A DNA stretch of 64,000 nucleotides from Deltaproteobacteria bacterium (GTDB taxonomy: Bacteria; Myxococcota_A; UBA796; SXON01). Within the stretch, counting starts at the first letter, position 1. Every line of letters starts with the position of its first letter. Below the pieces are notes generated by a model. It saw nothing but the letters and a program-made list of their open reading frames with translations. It was not told the origin of the DNA and ran no database searches. Positions 17,299 to 26,707 of this stretch are shown here, piece after piece. The translations under genes were made by a program, and so were the position numbers. The stretch lies in the NCBI GenBank assembly GCA_947445035.1, contig CANFCK010000016.1:1-64000 (forward strand), written 5' to 3'.

Positions 17299-20200
17299 CC
17301 CCCGTTGTCGCCCCCGTCCCACCGACGCCAACGCCGCGTACGCAACCGGCGTCACAAACAGCGTCAGCACCGTCGCCGTCAGCATCCCAAACACCACCGC
17401 AATGCCCAGCGCCGCGCGCCCGGCGCCAGAGAGCCCCAACGCGATGGGCAGCGCCCCGCCGATCGTCGCGACCGAGGTCATCAGGATCGGTCGAAAACGC
17501 AGCCGCACCGCCTCCGCCGCGGATTCCCAGGGACCGAGGGAGCGCTCTGCCTCGGCCTGCCGCGCGTAGTCGACGATGAGGATGCCGTTTTTGGTCACCA
17601 GCCCCACCAACAGGATCAGCGCAATCTGCGAGAAGAAGGACATCGACTGCCCGGTTGCCCACAGCGCGCCGAGGGCGCCACCGAGCGCCAAGGGCACGGT
17701 GAGCATCACCGAAATCGGCGCCACCCACGAGTTGAACTGGGCCGCCAAGAGCAGGTAGACAAACAAAAGCGCAAGCCCGAAGACCTCTGCGAGCGAGGCG
17801 CTGCCCTCCACAAGCTCCTTGGCCTGCCCGGCCAGGGCGGTGTGGAATCCGGAGGGCAGGCTCTCCTGGGCGAGCGCCTGGAGCCGTTCTACCCCCTGCC
17901 CGAGGGTGATCCCGTCGAGGTTGGCGCTGATCGTCGCCGAGGGGCTGCGCCCATAATGGAAGCGCGTCGCGGCGGCCGTGCGCTCCTTGCCCGAGACGAG
18001 GTTGGTCAGCGGGACCAGCACCCCGTCATCCGCACGCAGAACCACGCGGCTGAGGTCGGCCGGCTCATCCCGATCGGCGCGTCCAAGCTGGGCGATCACC
18101 GGGTACTGACGCACGCCGCGCTTGAAGCGCCCCAGCTCCGCGCCCGCGGTGAGCACCTGGAGACTGCGAGCGATGTCGCCGAGCGGCACGCCCACGGCCG
18201 CCGCCTTTTCCCGGTCGACGGACAAGGCCAGCTCCGGACGGTCCAGCCGCAGGTCCTCGTTGACAGTCGCGAGGCCGGGCACCTGACGCGCGGCGACGAG
18301 AAAGCGCGGAAGTTCGGCGGCGAGGGTGTCGAAGTCGGGGTGTTGGAGCACGAACTGAAGCGGCGTCGAGAACCCGCGGCCGGCGGTGGGCGTCTGGATC
18401 GGGACGACCCGGAACGAGGTGACCTTGGCGAGCACCGGCTTGAGCGCGGTGACAATCTCCATCTGCGAGCGCGCACGCTCCTCGCGGGGCACCAGCGAGA
18501 AGAAAAGCATCCCGGTGTTGGGCCCAGCCGCCGTACCGCCGCGTCCGGTACCCACGCGGGCCAGAGCCACCCGTCGCTCCGGCACCAACGGGATGATCTG
18601 GGCTTCGAACTCCCGCAGGCGTGCATCCATCCACTCGAACGACGTCCCTTCCTGGGCCTCCAGCCGCAGGACGAAGTTGTTGCGGTCTTCGAGGGGGAAG
18701 AACTCGGTGGGGAGCGCGCGCCAGCCGGCGGCGCCGAGGGCACCTGCGAGCAACAACACCGGCACCACCACCACCGGCCGCCGCTCCACCCAGCGGTAGC
18801 TCGCCAAGAATGCCCGCTGTAGCGTCCCCTCCCCGCTCGGCGCCCGACCCGGCCGCACCAGCGCCGCAGTCAGCATCGGCGTGAGCGTGAGCGCCACCAA
18901 CATCGACAGCGCCACGCTCGCAGCGACGGTGACGCCGAATTCCAAGAACAGGCGCCCGGTGCTGCCGCCGGTGAACATGATCGGGATGAAGACCACCAAC
19001 AACGACACGGTGGTCACGACGACGGCGGTGGTGATCTGCCGGGTCCCGTCGAGCGCGGCGCGCAGCGGCGACGCGCCCTGTTCAAGGTGACGGACGATGT
19101 TTTCCAAGACCACGATTGCGTCGTCCACCACGAGCCCGATGGCGAGCACCAAACCAAAAAGCGTAAAGACGTTGATTGTGAAGCCGGCGAGCCACAGCAC
19201 CAGGAAAGTGCCGGTGAGCGACACCGGGATCGCGACGGCGGGCACCAAGGTGCTGCGGAAATCTCGGAGGAAGGCGAAGATCACCAGCACCACGAGCACG
19301 AAGGCGACCCCCAGCGTCAACTGCACCTCATGGATGGAGTCGCGCACCGAAAACGCCCGATCGAAGACGATGTCGAGCGAATAGCCGTCGGGCAGGGCCT
19401 CGGCGATCTCCGGGAGCCGGCGCTGGATCTCGTCGGAGATGTCCACGACGCTGGCCCGAGTCTGGGGGTTGACCGCCAGCGACACCGAAGCCACCCCGTC
19501 GGCGCGAGCCGAGGTTCGTTCGTTCTCCGCTCCGAGCCGCACGGTAGCGATGTCGCGGAGGTACACCCGCGCCTCGCCGCCGCGAACCACCAACGCTTCG
19601 AACTCTTCGGGCGTCGAGAGCCCGGCGTCCAGGCGCACGGTCAGTTGCGTGGCCGCCCCCTCCAGCCGACCGGCGGGCAGGTCGACGTTCCCCTGCGCCA
19701 GGGCTCGCTCGACGTCCCTCACGGTGACCCCACGCGCCGCCATCTTGCCGGCGTCCAGCTCCAGGCGCATGGCGTAGACCCGCGCCCCCATGATGTCGAC
19801 GCTGCTGACCCCGGCGACGTTCTCGATGCGCTCGCGCACGATGCTGTCCGCAACATCGGTGATGGCGAGCAGATCTCCGCTTTCCCCGGCGAGACGGAGG
19901 AACATCATCGAGCTGCCCGACCCGTCGGACTTGTCGATGCCCGGGTCGAGCACGTCGCGGGGGAGCCGTCCCCTCACCCGCCCTACTCGCGAGCGGACGT
20001 CGTTGGCCGCGGCCTCGAGGTCCCGTCCGGCCTCGAACTCCACCGTGATCTCGGAGCGCCCGTCTTGAGACGACGACGTGAGGGTCCGCACCCCTTCGAT
20101 GCCGTTGATCTCGCGCTCCAAGAGCTCGGTGACGTCGCTCTCGACGATCGCCGGATCGGCGCCCGGCCACACCGTGGTCACCGTCACCACCGGACTCTCG

Positions 20201-20322
20201 ATGTCGGGCGTCTCGCGCACCCCGAGCCTGGAAAATCCCAAGAGCCCGAGCAGGACGAGCAGCAGCGAGAGCACCACCGCGAGCACCGGCCGCTCGACAA
20301 AACGATCGGTCCACGCCCTCAC
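17296..20322 (-). CDS. RND efflux transporter, inner-membrane pump
   Basis: 1008 residues, normal for HAE1/AcrB-type RND pumps. GTG 20322 was chosen because it overlaps the fusion-protein stop (GTGA). The first transmembrane segment (LAVVLSLLLVLLGLLGFSRL) is followed by the porter domain (TPDIESPVVTVTTVWPG). The TM4 proton-relay motif GLVVDDAIVVLENI is present. The second half repeats the layout, ending in NGILIVDYARQAE and GALPIALG. It would export compounds out of the cell using the proton gradient, together with the fusion lipoprotein encoded just upstream. No outer-membrane TolC-like gene is in the window, so that channel must come from elsewhere. Substrate unknown. Confidence 0.95.
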   Translation of the reverse strand: MRAWTDRFVERPVLAVVLSLLLVLLGLLGFSRLGVRETPDIESPVVTVTTVWPGADPAIVESDVTELLEREINGIEGVRTLTSSSQDGRSEITVEFEAGRDLEAAANDVRSRVGRVRGRLPRDVLDPGIDKSDGSGSSMMFLRLAGESGDLLAITDVADSIVRERIENVAGVSSVDIMGARVYAMRLELDAGKMAARGVTVRDVERALAQGNVDLPAGRLEGAATQLTVRLDAGLSTPEEFEALVVRGGEARVYLRDIATVRLGAENERTSARADGVASVSLAVNPQTRASVVDISDEIQRRLPEIAEALPDGYSLDIVFDRAFSVRDSIHEVQLTLGVAFVLVVLVIFAFLRDFRSTLVPAVAIPVSLTGTFLVLWLAGFTINVFTLFGLVLAIGLVVDDAIVVLENIVRHLEQGASPLRAALDGTRQITTAVVVTTVSLLVVFIPIMFTGGSTGRLFLEFGVTVAASVALSMLVALTLTPMLTAALVRPGRAPSGEGTLQRAFLASYRWVERRPVVVVPVLLLAGALGAAGWRALPTEFFPLEDRNNFVLRLEAQEGTSFEWMDARLREFEAQIIPLVPERRVALARVGTGRGGTAAGPNTGMLFFSLVPREERARSQMEIVTALKPVLAKVTSFRVVPIQTPTAGRGFSTPLQFVLQHPDFDTLAAELPRFLVAARQVPGLATVNEDLRLDRPELALSVDREKAAAVGVPLGDIARSLQVLTAGAELGRFKRGVRQYPVIAQLGRADRDEPADLSRVVLRADDGVLVPLTNLVSGKERTAAATRFHYGRSPSATISANLDGITLGQGVERLQALAQESLPSGFHTALAGQAKELVEGSASLAEVFGLALLFVYLLLAAQFNSWVAPISVMLTVPLALGGALGALWATGQSMSFFSQIALILLVGLVTKNGILIVDYARQAEAERSLGPWESAAEAVRLRFRPILMTSVATIGGALPIALGLSGAGRAALGIAVVFGMLTATVLTLFVTPVAYAALASVGRGRQRG

Positions 20323-21329
20323 GGCGCCGCCTGGACCTCGACCGGAGCGCCCTCGCGGAGCCGCGCCAGGCCCTCCACCACCACCTGTTCGCCCGCGACC
20401 AAGCCCGACAGCACCTCCACCCTCTCGGCCAGGCGTTCCCCCGTCGTGACCGGACGCCGCGTGACCTTGCCCTCCGCGAGCACCCACACCGTGGCGCCGT
20501 TGGCCGTGGGCGCAACCGCCTGGGAGGGCACGAAAAGCGCGTCCAGCGCGGTGCCGACGACGATCTTGACCGAGGCGGTCATCCCTGGACGAAGTCGGCG
20601 TTCGGGGTCGTCGACCTCGACCCGTACGTCGATGGTCCGGTTGGTCTCGTCCACATGCGTCGCGACGTAGGCCACACGCCCGGACAGCTGCAGCCCCGGC
20701 AGCGCCGACGCCTCGATGAGCACCGGGAGCGACGTCGTCAGCCGCGCCAGCTCGGCTTCGGGGACGCTGACATCCACGCGGAGGGAGCCGAGCCCGTCCA
20801 AGCGAGTCAGCACCCGCGTCGGATCCACGAGCTCTCCGGGGGAGACGTCGCGCCGGCCCACGGTCCCGTCAAAGGGGGCGCGCAGCGTCGTCTTACGGAT
20901 ACCTTCGTCAGCGCGGACGAGCGCGGCGCGGGCGAGGCTGTCGGCGGCGATGGCGCGGTCGAGCTCTGCCTGGGAGAGGTCGTCCTTGTCGAACAGGCCC
21001 CGCGCCCGGGTCAGCTCCTGCATCGCCATCACCGTGCGCGCCTGGGCGTCGAGCAACGCGGCCTCGGCGTCCGCGCCCCGAAGCCGCACCAGCACCTGCC
21101 CGCGCGACACACTCTGGCCATCGGTGAACTCCACCGCATCGACAAGACCGGCCACCTCGACCCGAAGCTCAGCGCTGTCGAGCGCCCGCACGGTGCCCGT
21201 CGCCGTCAGGTTCCGAGCCACGGCCACGGGAGCGACAGCCTCCACGCGAACCGGCGCCGGGGCACCGCCGGGGGCGATTGGACCGCCCGTGGCGCAGGCG
21301 ATGAGGAGGGGAAACAGTAGAGGAAGCAC
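20319..21329 (-). CDS. RND efflux membrane fusion lipoprotein
   Basis: 336 residues with signal peptide and lipobox LIAC. Membrane-fusion features are visible in order: the biotinyl-lipoyl half (AELRVEVAGLVDAVEFTDGQ), a short alpha-helical hairpin (about residues 88-145, with TRARGLFDKDDLSQAELDRA), the second lipoyl half (TTLRAPFDGTVGRRDVSPGE) and beta-barrel plus membrane-proximal domains (RPGMTASVKIVVG). It bridges the RND pump encoded immediately downstream (GTGA overlap) to an outer-membrane channel. Confidence 0.93.
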   Translation of the reverse strand: MLPLLFPLLIACATGGPIAPGGAPAPVRVEAVAPVAVARNLTATGTVRALDSAELRVEVAGLVDAVEFTDGQSVSRGQVLVRLRGADAEAALLDAQARTVMAMQELTRARGLFDKDDLSQAELDRAIAADSLARAALVRADEGIRKTTLRAPFDGTVGRRDVSPGELVDPTRVLTRLDGLGSLRVDVSVPEAELARLTTSLPVLIEASALPGLQLSGRVAYVATHVDETNRTIDVRVEVDDPERRLRPGMTASVKIVVGTALDALFVPSQAVAPTANGATVWVLAEGKVTRRPVTTGERLAERVEVLSGLVAGEQVVVEGLARLREGAPVEVQAAP

Positions 21330-21648
21330 GACGACCCGGGAGCGCGGTCTCCTACCACGGTGGGCGGTACCGCCCCAACGGCGGCGCCATCCCCCCCTGA
21401 ATGCGGCCTGTGGCGAGGTATGCCTACCTGGATGCGGCGTGTCATGCGCGCGGGGGACCGCCGCGCCGGAGGCCTCGAGGATTATCGGCGTTGGTTTGTC
21501 GGGCGCTCGGCGGGCGGCGACGCGGGGGGACCCGAGGCCGCATCTGGAGGCACATGCCTCCGCGGAGGCCGCATCTGGCAGGGGATGGCCTGGATGCAGG
21601 TCGCGAAACGTCCCGCGCCGGACAACCGGCCCACGCCCGCGGCCCCGA
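21330..21648. other. 319-bp gap with a palindrome between repeats
   Basis: No convincing gene on either strand. It holds the 14-bp direct repeat GAGGCCGCATCTGG at 21534-21547 and 21565-21578, and a perfect 14-bp palindrome GCCTCCGCGGAGGC at 21556-21569 that overlaps the start of the second copy. It could be a transcription stop or a small regulatory structure between the DUF2330 operon and the pump operon; function unknown. Confidence 0.5.
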
Positions 21649-23241
21649 TCACCCCCGCCGACGACGCCGCAAGACCCCCGCCGTCAGCAAAAGCGCCGGC
21701 ACCGCAAGCACCGCGCCGGCGCTGCACCCACTGTTGAACGCCTCCGTGTCCGCCGCCGCCGCCTCGCTGAAATCAGCGACTGCCTCCGGCTCGCCCTCGC
21801 TCGAATAGTCCTCGATCACCAGCGCCGCCGGCGTCGCCAGCGTCGTGAGCGCATCAAAATCGTCCACGTCCCTGAGCGCGATCCTACGGCCGTCCTCGAG
21901 CACCAGCGTGCGCCGTGTGACCTCGCCAGAAAAGGCGTTCTGCGACTCCTCGCTGATGCCGACCCGGGTGGACGCCACCTCCTGGGTGACGTCGGTATTG
22001 AAGACGAAGATGGGGTCGGCGGTCATCTCGGCCGCGTCCATGGTCGTGAACAGGCGGGTGACCCAACTTGCTGCCTCCATCCGGTCTAGCTGCGCCGCCA
22101 TGACGTCGAGCACCTCCACCTCCAGCCGATCGGTCGCGACCTGGGGGTCCCAGCCCTCGCTCGACACCGTGAAGCAGCCCGGGCAGCTCAAGAAATCGAC
22201 GGCATCGACACCATCGGGCGGCGGTACGAGCTCCAAGAGCAGGTTGGTGAGCTGGGTACTGCCCGGCATCCCCGAGTAGACGATGGCCTCCAACCACGTG
22301 GTCGGCTCGGGTTCCACCCGCATGTCGTCGAGGATCAACGAGGGTTGATCGAGAATCCACGTCCAATCGGCCGAGGGACCGGCATAGTCGGTGGCGAAGG
22401 CAAGCCCGCCCGCTTCGTCGACCGCGTCGCCCACGACTTCGCGGTAGTTGTCGGCGCCGGTGTACCAGTTGAAGGCGGCCGCGTTCGGCGTCACATGAAG
22501 GTAATTGTCGGGCACCGCGCGCGAGGGGCCGTAGAGAAAGACCTCGATGGGCATGTCGTCCACCGCGGCGACGGCGGTCAGCTGGATCGGGATCGAGGCG
22601 GCCGCAGCGTCGTACGTCATGCCGATGGGGGCGATGTCGCCGCTGTCCTTGTCGGACTGCAGCTTCAGCGCCACGAAATACTGCCCGGCAGTGACATAGG
22701 GCGCGAGGGCCGTCTCCATGTCGTCGGGCACGTCAAAACCTTCGTCCTGGAGCCACGTCACCAGCACCTCGGCGTTTGCAGCCTGTAAGACAACGGTGTC
22801 GTACGGACCGACCGCCTCGCTCGACACCACGGTGACGCCACCGCGATCACCCGCCTCCATCTGCGCCGACAGGTTCATATCGCTGGAGGTGGCGCAGCCG
22901 AAGCTCACCCCCCCGCTCGACTGCGTCTGCAGCGACAGGACCGGCGTGGTGTTGTTGGCGATCCCGGTGAACATCGCGTCATTGGACAAGAAAAGTTCCG
23001 GCTCGGTCGGGACCGGCACCACCCACGCGAATCCGTCGGAGTCGCCCTCGTACGAGATCTGCACCTCGGTGGTGAGCACGCCGAGCCCATCGCCGTCGGA
23101 ATCGGCCTCGAAGAAGAAGAAGATGCGCTCGGCCGACTGATCGACAGGCGCCGCCACGTCGCAGAACATGCCGCCGCACGCCAGCGCGGGGGCGGGGGCG
23201 GCGAGGGCGACGACAGAGAGGGCGAGGACGAAAGAGCGCAT
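21649..23241 (-). CDS. DUF2330 protein with MYXO-CTERM-type sorting tail
   Basis: 530 residues. The Sec signal peptide (MRSFVLALSVVALAAPAPALA) is followed directly by CGGMFCD, the N-terminal hallmark of DUF2330. Long beta-rich regions follow (GFAWVVPVPTEPELFL, YFVALKLQSDKDSGDIAPIG). The C-terminus has a Gly-Cys, a hydrophobic stretch (AVLAVPALLLTAGVL) and RRRRR, matching the MYXO-CTERM sorting signal that is processed after export. Molecular function of DUF2330 is unknown. It is a paralogue of the gene at 23732 and the last gene of a three-gene operon. Confidence 0.9.
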   Translation of the reverse strand: MRSFVLALSVVALAAPAPALACGGMFCDVAAPVDQSAERIFFFFEADSDGDGLGVLTTEVQISYEGDSDGFAWVVPVPTEPELFLSNDAMFTGIANNTTPVLSLQTQSSGGVSFGCATSSDMNLSAQMEAGDRGGVTVVSSEAVGPYDTVVLQAANAEVLVTWLQDEGFDVPDDMETALAPYVTAGQYFVALKLQSDKDSGDIAPIGMTYDAAAASIPIQLTAVAAVDDMPIEVFLYGPSRAVPDNYLHVTPNAAAFNWYTGADNYREVVGDAVDEAGGLAFATDYAGPSADWTWILDQPSLILDDMRVEPEPTTWLEAIVYSGMPGSTQLTNLLLELVPPPDGVDAVDFLSCPGCFTVSSEGWDPQVATDRLEVEVLDVMAAQLDRMEAASWVTRLFTTMDAAEMTADPIFVFNTDVTQEVASTRVGISEESQNAFSGEVTRRTLVLEDGRRIALRDVDDFDALTTLATPAALVIEDYSSEGEPEAVADFSEAAAADTEAFNSGCSAGAVLAVPALLLTAGVLRRRRRG

Positions 23242-23261
23242 CGCTACCCCGTATCCGACCC

Positions 23262-23732
23262 CTACATCCGCGTCAGCACGCCGATGAGTGAGTCTGAGAC
23301 GCTACCACCCACCCTATCCGCCACCGTCGCCGTGATCCGCACCTCGCGTCCTTCCAATCCGTCGAGATCGTAGCCGTCGAAGCGCTGGTGAAGGTCGCTC
23401 CCGACCCAGCTACCGGCGTCGTCACCCACGTTCGCACAGACCATGCGTAGTTCGTAGGTGGTATCGCCCAAGAGCACGTCCCCATCGATGTCCTCAGCGA
23501 CGAGGCGCACGCTGGCCCCCTCACCCAAGTCCACCAAGCCGGAGGTGCGCACATGAAACGGGGAGTAGGGCGAGCCGCCTTGGGGCGGGGTTCCGTACGG
23601 CAGCGGGTCCCCCTCAGCCAGGTCGTCGTACGCGACGCCAGCCGGCGCGACCGCGGCGGCGCGGTCACCCACGTCGTCGCAGGCCGGGCGCGCCACCTCT
23701 GGCCCCGCGCAGGCGAAGAAGAACCAGAACAT
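23262..23732 (-). CDS. Lipoprotein between two DUF2330 genes
   Basis: 156 residues with a very short signal peptide and lipobox FFAC. The body is acidic and probably beta-rich (ASVRLVAEDIDGDVLLGDTTYELRMVC, quoted in part). The start shares one base with the stop of the upstream DUF2330 gene (TGATG) and its stop is 20 bp before the next DUF2330 start, so all three are almost certainly cotranscribed. No family recognised; the conserved position suggests a partner of the DUF2330 proteins. Confidence 0.82.
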   Translation of the reverse strand: MFWFFFACAGPEVARPACDDVGDRAAAVAPAGVAYDDLAEGDPLPYGTPPQGGSPYSPFHVRTSGLVDLGEGASVRLVAEDIDGDVLLGDTTYELRMVCANVGDDAGSWVGSDLHQRFDGYDLDGLEGREVRITATVADRVGGSVSDSLIGVLTRM

Positions 23733-25318
23733 CAGCCGGTGCGGCGGCGACGCAGGATTCCGGCCGCGAGGAGCAGCACGGGCACCCCGACGGCGGCGGT
23801 GTCGCTACAGCCGGCGTTGAACGCCTCGGCGTCAGCCGCCGCGGCCTCGGTGAAGTCAGCGACCGCCTCCGGCTCACCTTTGGATGAGTAGTCCTCGATC
23901 ACCAGCGCCGCTGGGCTGGCCAGCGTCGTGAGCGCATCGAAGTCGCTCGCGTCCGGAACCACGATGCTGCGCGCATCAGCGAGGACCAGCGTGCGGCTCA
24001 GCGCCTCACCACTGAAGGCCGATTGACGCTCGACGCTGGTCGCGGTCCGCGTGGCGCTGATCTCCTGCTCCACGTCGCGATTGAACACGAAAACCGGGTC
24101 GGCGGTCATCTCGGCCGCGTCCATCGTCGTAAACAAGCGGGTGAGCCACGGGGCCGCCTCCATGCGGTCCTGCTGCCCCTCCATCACGTCGAGCACGTCG
24201 GCCTCGAACCGATCGGTAGCCACCTGAGGATCCCAGTCGGCGCTATCGACGTCGTAGCAGGTGGGGCAGCTCAGGAAGTCCAGCGGGTCGACACCATCGG
24301 GAGGGGGCACCAGCTCCAACATCAGGTTGGTGAGCTGCGTGCTGGCGGTGATCCCCGAGAACACGATCGTCTCCAGCCACGAGGTCGGGGCGGGCTGGCC
24401 GCGCATCTGGTCGAGGTCGAGCGAGGGCAAGCTGAGGACCGAGCCGGCGGCGGTGCCCGAGAAATCGGTGGCGAAGGCCTGCCCACCGGCTTCGTCGACC
24501 GCGTTGCCAACGACGTCGCGGTAGTTGTCGGCGCCATCGTACCAGTTGATCGCGGCGTCGTTGATCTGGACGTGCAGGTAGTTGTCCGGCACGGCGCGAG
24601 CAGGTCCATACACGAAGACCTCGATCGGCATGTCGTCGACCGCCGCGATCGCCGTGAGCTGAATCGGAATCGAGGCCGCAGCGGCGGGGTACGTCATCCC
24701 GATCGGCGCGATGTCGCCGCTCTCCTTGTCGGACTGCAACTTCAGCGCCACGAAGTACTGACCGGCCGCCACGTACGGGGCCAACGACAGCTCCAACCCA
24801 TCCGGCACGGCGTAGCCTTCGTCCTGGAGCCACGTCACCAATCGATCGGCGTTTTCCGCCTGCAACGTCACGGTGTCGTACGGACCCACCGCCTCGCTGC
24901 TCACCACGCTGACGCCGTTGCCACCATCTTCGGCGCTGTCGAAGTCGCCACTCAAGGCGTTTTCGGTCGCACACCCGAGCTGCAGCGAACCGGTGGCTTG
25001 GGTGACCAGCGCGTAGACCGGCGTGGTGTTGTTGGCCACGGCCGTGAACATCGCGTCGTTGGACAAGAAGATGTCGGGTTCGGCCGGCACCGGGACCACC
25101 CAGGCGAAGCCCGCCGACTCTCCGACGTAGGAGATCTGGACCTCCGTGGTGAGCAGGCCGAGACCGTCGTCATCGGTATCGGGCTCGAAGAAGAAGAAGA
25201 TGCGCTCGGCGGCCTGATCGACCGGCGCGGCGGCGTCGCAGAACATGCCCCCGCAGGCGAGGGCGACGTCAGGCGCCAAAAGGGCGAGGGCGGCGAGGGA
25301 CAACGAAAAGGTGCGCAT
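23732..25318 (-). CDS. DUF2330 protein with MYXO-CTERM-type sorting tail
   Basis: 528 residues, paralogous over its full length to the protein at 21649. The signal peptide ends before ACGGMFCD. Shared blocks include DGLGLLTTEVQISYVGE, YFVALKLQSDKESGDIAPIG, MPIEVFVYGPARAVPDNYLH and LTRLFTTMDAAEMTADPVF. The C-terminal sorting signal is Gly-Cys, VGVPVLLLAAGILRRRR. It is the first gene of its operon and has a sigma-54-like promoter 45-61 bp upstream. Function unknown; surface-anchored or outer-membrane-associated location is expected from the tail. Confidence 0.9.
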   Translation of the reverse strand: MRTFSLSLAALALLAPDVALACGGMFCDAAAPVDQAAERIFFFFEPDTDDDGLGLLTTEVQISYVGESAGFAWVVPVPAEPDIFLSNDAMFTAVANNTTPVYALVTQATGSLQLGCATENALSGDFDSAEDGGNGVSVVSSEAVGPYDTVTLQAENADRLVTWLQDEGYAVPDGLELSLAPYVAAGQYFVALKLQSDKESGDIAPIGMTYPAAAASIPIQLTAIAAVDDMPIEVFVYGPARAVPDNYLHVQINDAAINWYDGADNYRDVVGNAVDEAGGQAFATDFSGTAAGSVLSLPSLDLDQMRGQPAPTSWLETIVFSGITASTQLTNLMLELVPPPDGVDPLDFLSCPTCYDVDSADWDPQVATDRFEADVLDVMEGQQDRMEAAPWLTRLFTTMDAAEMTADPVFVFNRDVEQEISATRTATSVERQSAFSGEALSRTLVLADARSIVVPDASDFDALTTLASPAALVIEDYSSKGEPEAVADFTEAAAADAEAFNAGCSDTAAVGVPVLLLAAGILRRRRTG

Positions 25319-25362
25319 GGTAAGCTCGGGCCGGGGTGAACGTAGCCGGACGGCGACCGTCT

Positions 25363-25379
25363 ATGCAAGCCGTGGGCCA
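25363..25379 (-). promoter_or_regulatory. Sigma-54-like promoter of the DUF2330 operon
   Basis: On the minus strand TGGCCCA, CGGC, TTGCA gives GG-N10-GC spacing with a strong -12 box; the -24 box has two mismatches to TGGCACG. It ends about 45 bp before ATG 25318. With the match at 14682 this suggests that both sets of surface proteins respond to enhancer-binding regulators. Confidence 0.6.
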
Positions 25380-25494
25380 CGCGGAAAAAGCCAGCTACCA
25401 TGCAGGGGCGGCCCCTCCCGCGGGGCCGGCTGCGACATCGTGATCGTGGGTTGGACCGCTTCGGGCGTCTCGCGGACCGTGTCACCGAATGCTG

Positions 25495-26580
25495 TTAGAA
25501 ATAGAACTCCAACCCCATGTTCGCCTGCACCGCACCGGCGCGAGACGGGTCATCCGCCGGCTTGTTGACGTAGCCGATGAAGCGGGCGTCGAAGTCGAGC
25601 GCCACCTGCTTGCCGAGCGCAAACTCGATGCCGACGCCCGCATGCGGACCCCAGAGCGACTCGCTGGTGGACAGGCCGCCGCGCGCCAGGGGCTGGTCGA
25701 TCTCGCGATCGGTCATCGTGACACCGGCGAGCACGTAGGGGCTGACCGGGGACCACGAGAAGGCGTGCAGCGCCACAGACGCCTGCAAGGGCTCCTGAAC
25801 GCGGGCCGAATCCTGGCTCCACGTGGAGTCGTGGTGGGTCCACGCGACCTCGAGGCTGAGCGCCTCGACGGGGCGGTAACTGGCGCTGAGACCCAGCCCC
25901 GCGTCGCCATAGCCGCCACCTTCGTGGAAGTCCGAAAGGTAGCTGCCACCGTGCACACCGAGGGAGAACTTGCCGGCACGATCGACCGTCCGCTTGGGCG
26001 CCGACGCCTTGCTGCCGCTGCGTCCGCCGCCGCCCGCAACGATCACCGGCGCGGGCCCGTAGACAAACACGCCGTGGGACCAGTGGTGGGCGTGGCCGGG
26101 GCGCCAGGGGGTGAACCACCCGGACCGATGGTGCGCCTGCCAGCTTGAGTGATGGCCGCGCACCGCGTCGCGATGACGGGCCGCACTGGTGGAGCGCGCA
26201 GGGGCGTGGCGGACGGCCGGCGCGTGGGAAGGCGTGCGATGGCGCGAGGCCGACGCCGCCGGGGCGCTGCGGCGCTCGGCCGACTCGTGCCGCGCCTTCG
26301 ACCCGTCGCGATCGCGAGAGCTCTTACGCTCCGCTGAAGCATCGGCGCCATCGTGCTCGCGGGAGCTGCGGCGCTCGCTGGAAGCGGCGGGCGCCGACCG
26401 GCTGCGCTCATCGCCACCCTTGGCGTCGGAGCTGCCCTTGCCCTTCGGCTTACGACCGGCCGCGTCGGTGTCGCCGACCAGTGTCGAGGTGGCGTCGGCA
26501 GAGGCGACCTCGGGCACGCCATCGTCAGTGGCGAACGTCTGGGGGGCGAGAGCGAGGGTGAGAACGAGGGTGGTGAACAT
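25495..26580 (-). CDS. Outer-membrane beta-barrel-like protein with basic low-complexity linker
   Basis: 361 residues from ATG 26580, which gives a signal peptide (MFTTLVLTLALAPQTFA). Residues about 40-150 are low complexity, rich in Ser/Arg/Asp/His/Ala (ERRSSREHDGADA). Residues about 185-361 look like an eight-stranded barrel: alternating hydrophobic strands, GVHGGSYLSDF, LGLSASYRPVEALSLEVAW, VALHAFSWSPVSPYVLAGV, a GVGIEFALGKQVALDFDAR strand and a terminal aromatic, NMGLEFYF, as expected for BAM-dependent insertion. A surface-exposed basic/His-rich region could bind polyanions or metals, which is a guess. Confidence 0.8.
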   Translation of the reverse strand: MFTTLVLTLALAPQTFATDDGVPEVASADATSTLVGDTDAAGRKPKGKGSSDAKGGDERSRSAPAASSERRSSREHDGADASAERKSSRDRDGSKARHESAERRSAPAASASRHRTPSHAPAVRHAPARSTSAARHRDAVRGHHSSWQAHHRSGWFTPWRPGHAHHWSHGVFVYGPAPVIVAGGGGRSGSKASAPKRTVDRAGKFSLGVHGGSYLSDFHEGGGYGDAGLGLSASYRPVEALSLEVAWTHHDSTWSQDSARVQEPLQASVALHAFSWSPVSPYVLAGVTMTDREIDQPLARGGLSTSESLWGPHAGVGIEFALGKQVALDFDARFIGYVNKPADDPSRAGAVQANMGLEFYF

Positions 26581-26707
26581 CGTGGCTCCGAGCGTCTGTG
26601 GGGACAACGCGCGGGACCGCGGACGTATTCGAGGCCGACTCGAATCGTCTGGGCTCGCGGCCTGCCACGCGGGTCGGTGCCGGGCCGCCGCCGCCGCGGC
26701 CGTCGCG

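Noticed and set aside
17305..20670. Long plus-strand frames opposite the RND pump
   Set aside because: They are antisense to a pump and fusion protein with full family motifs; no start signals or domain features are present.
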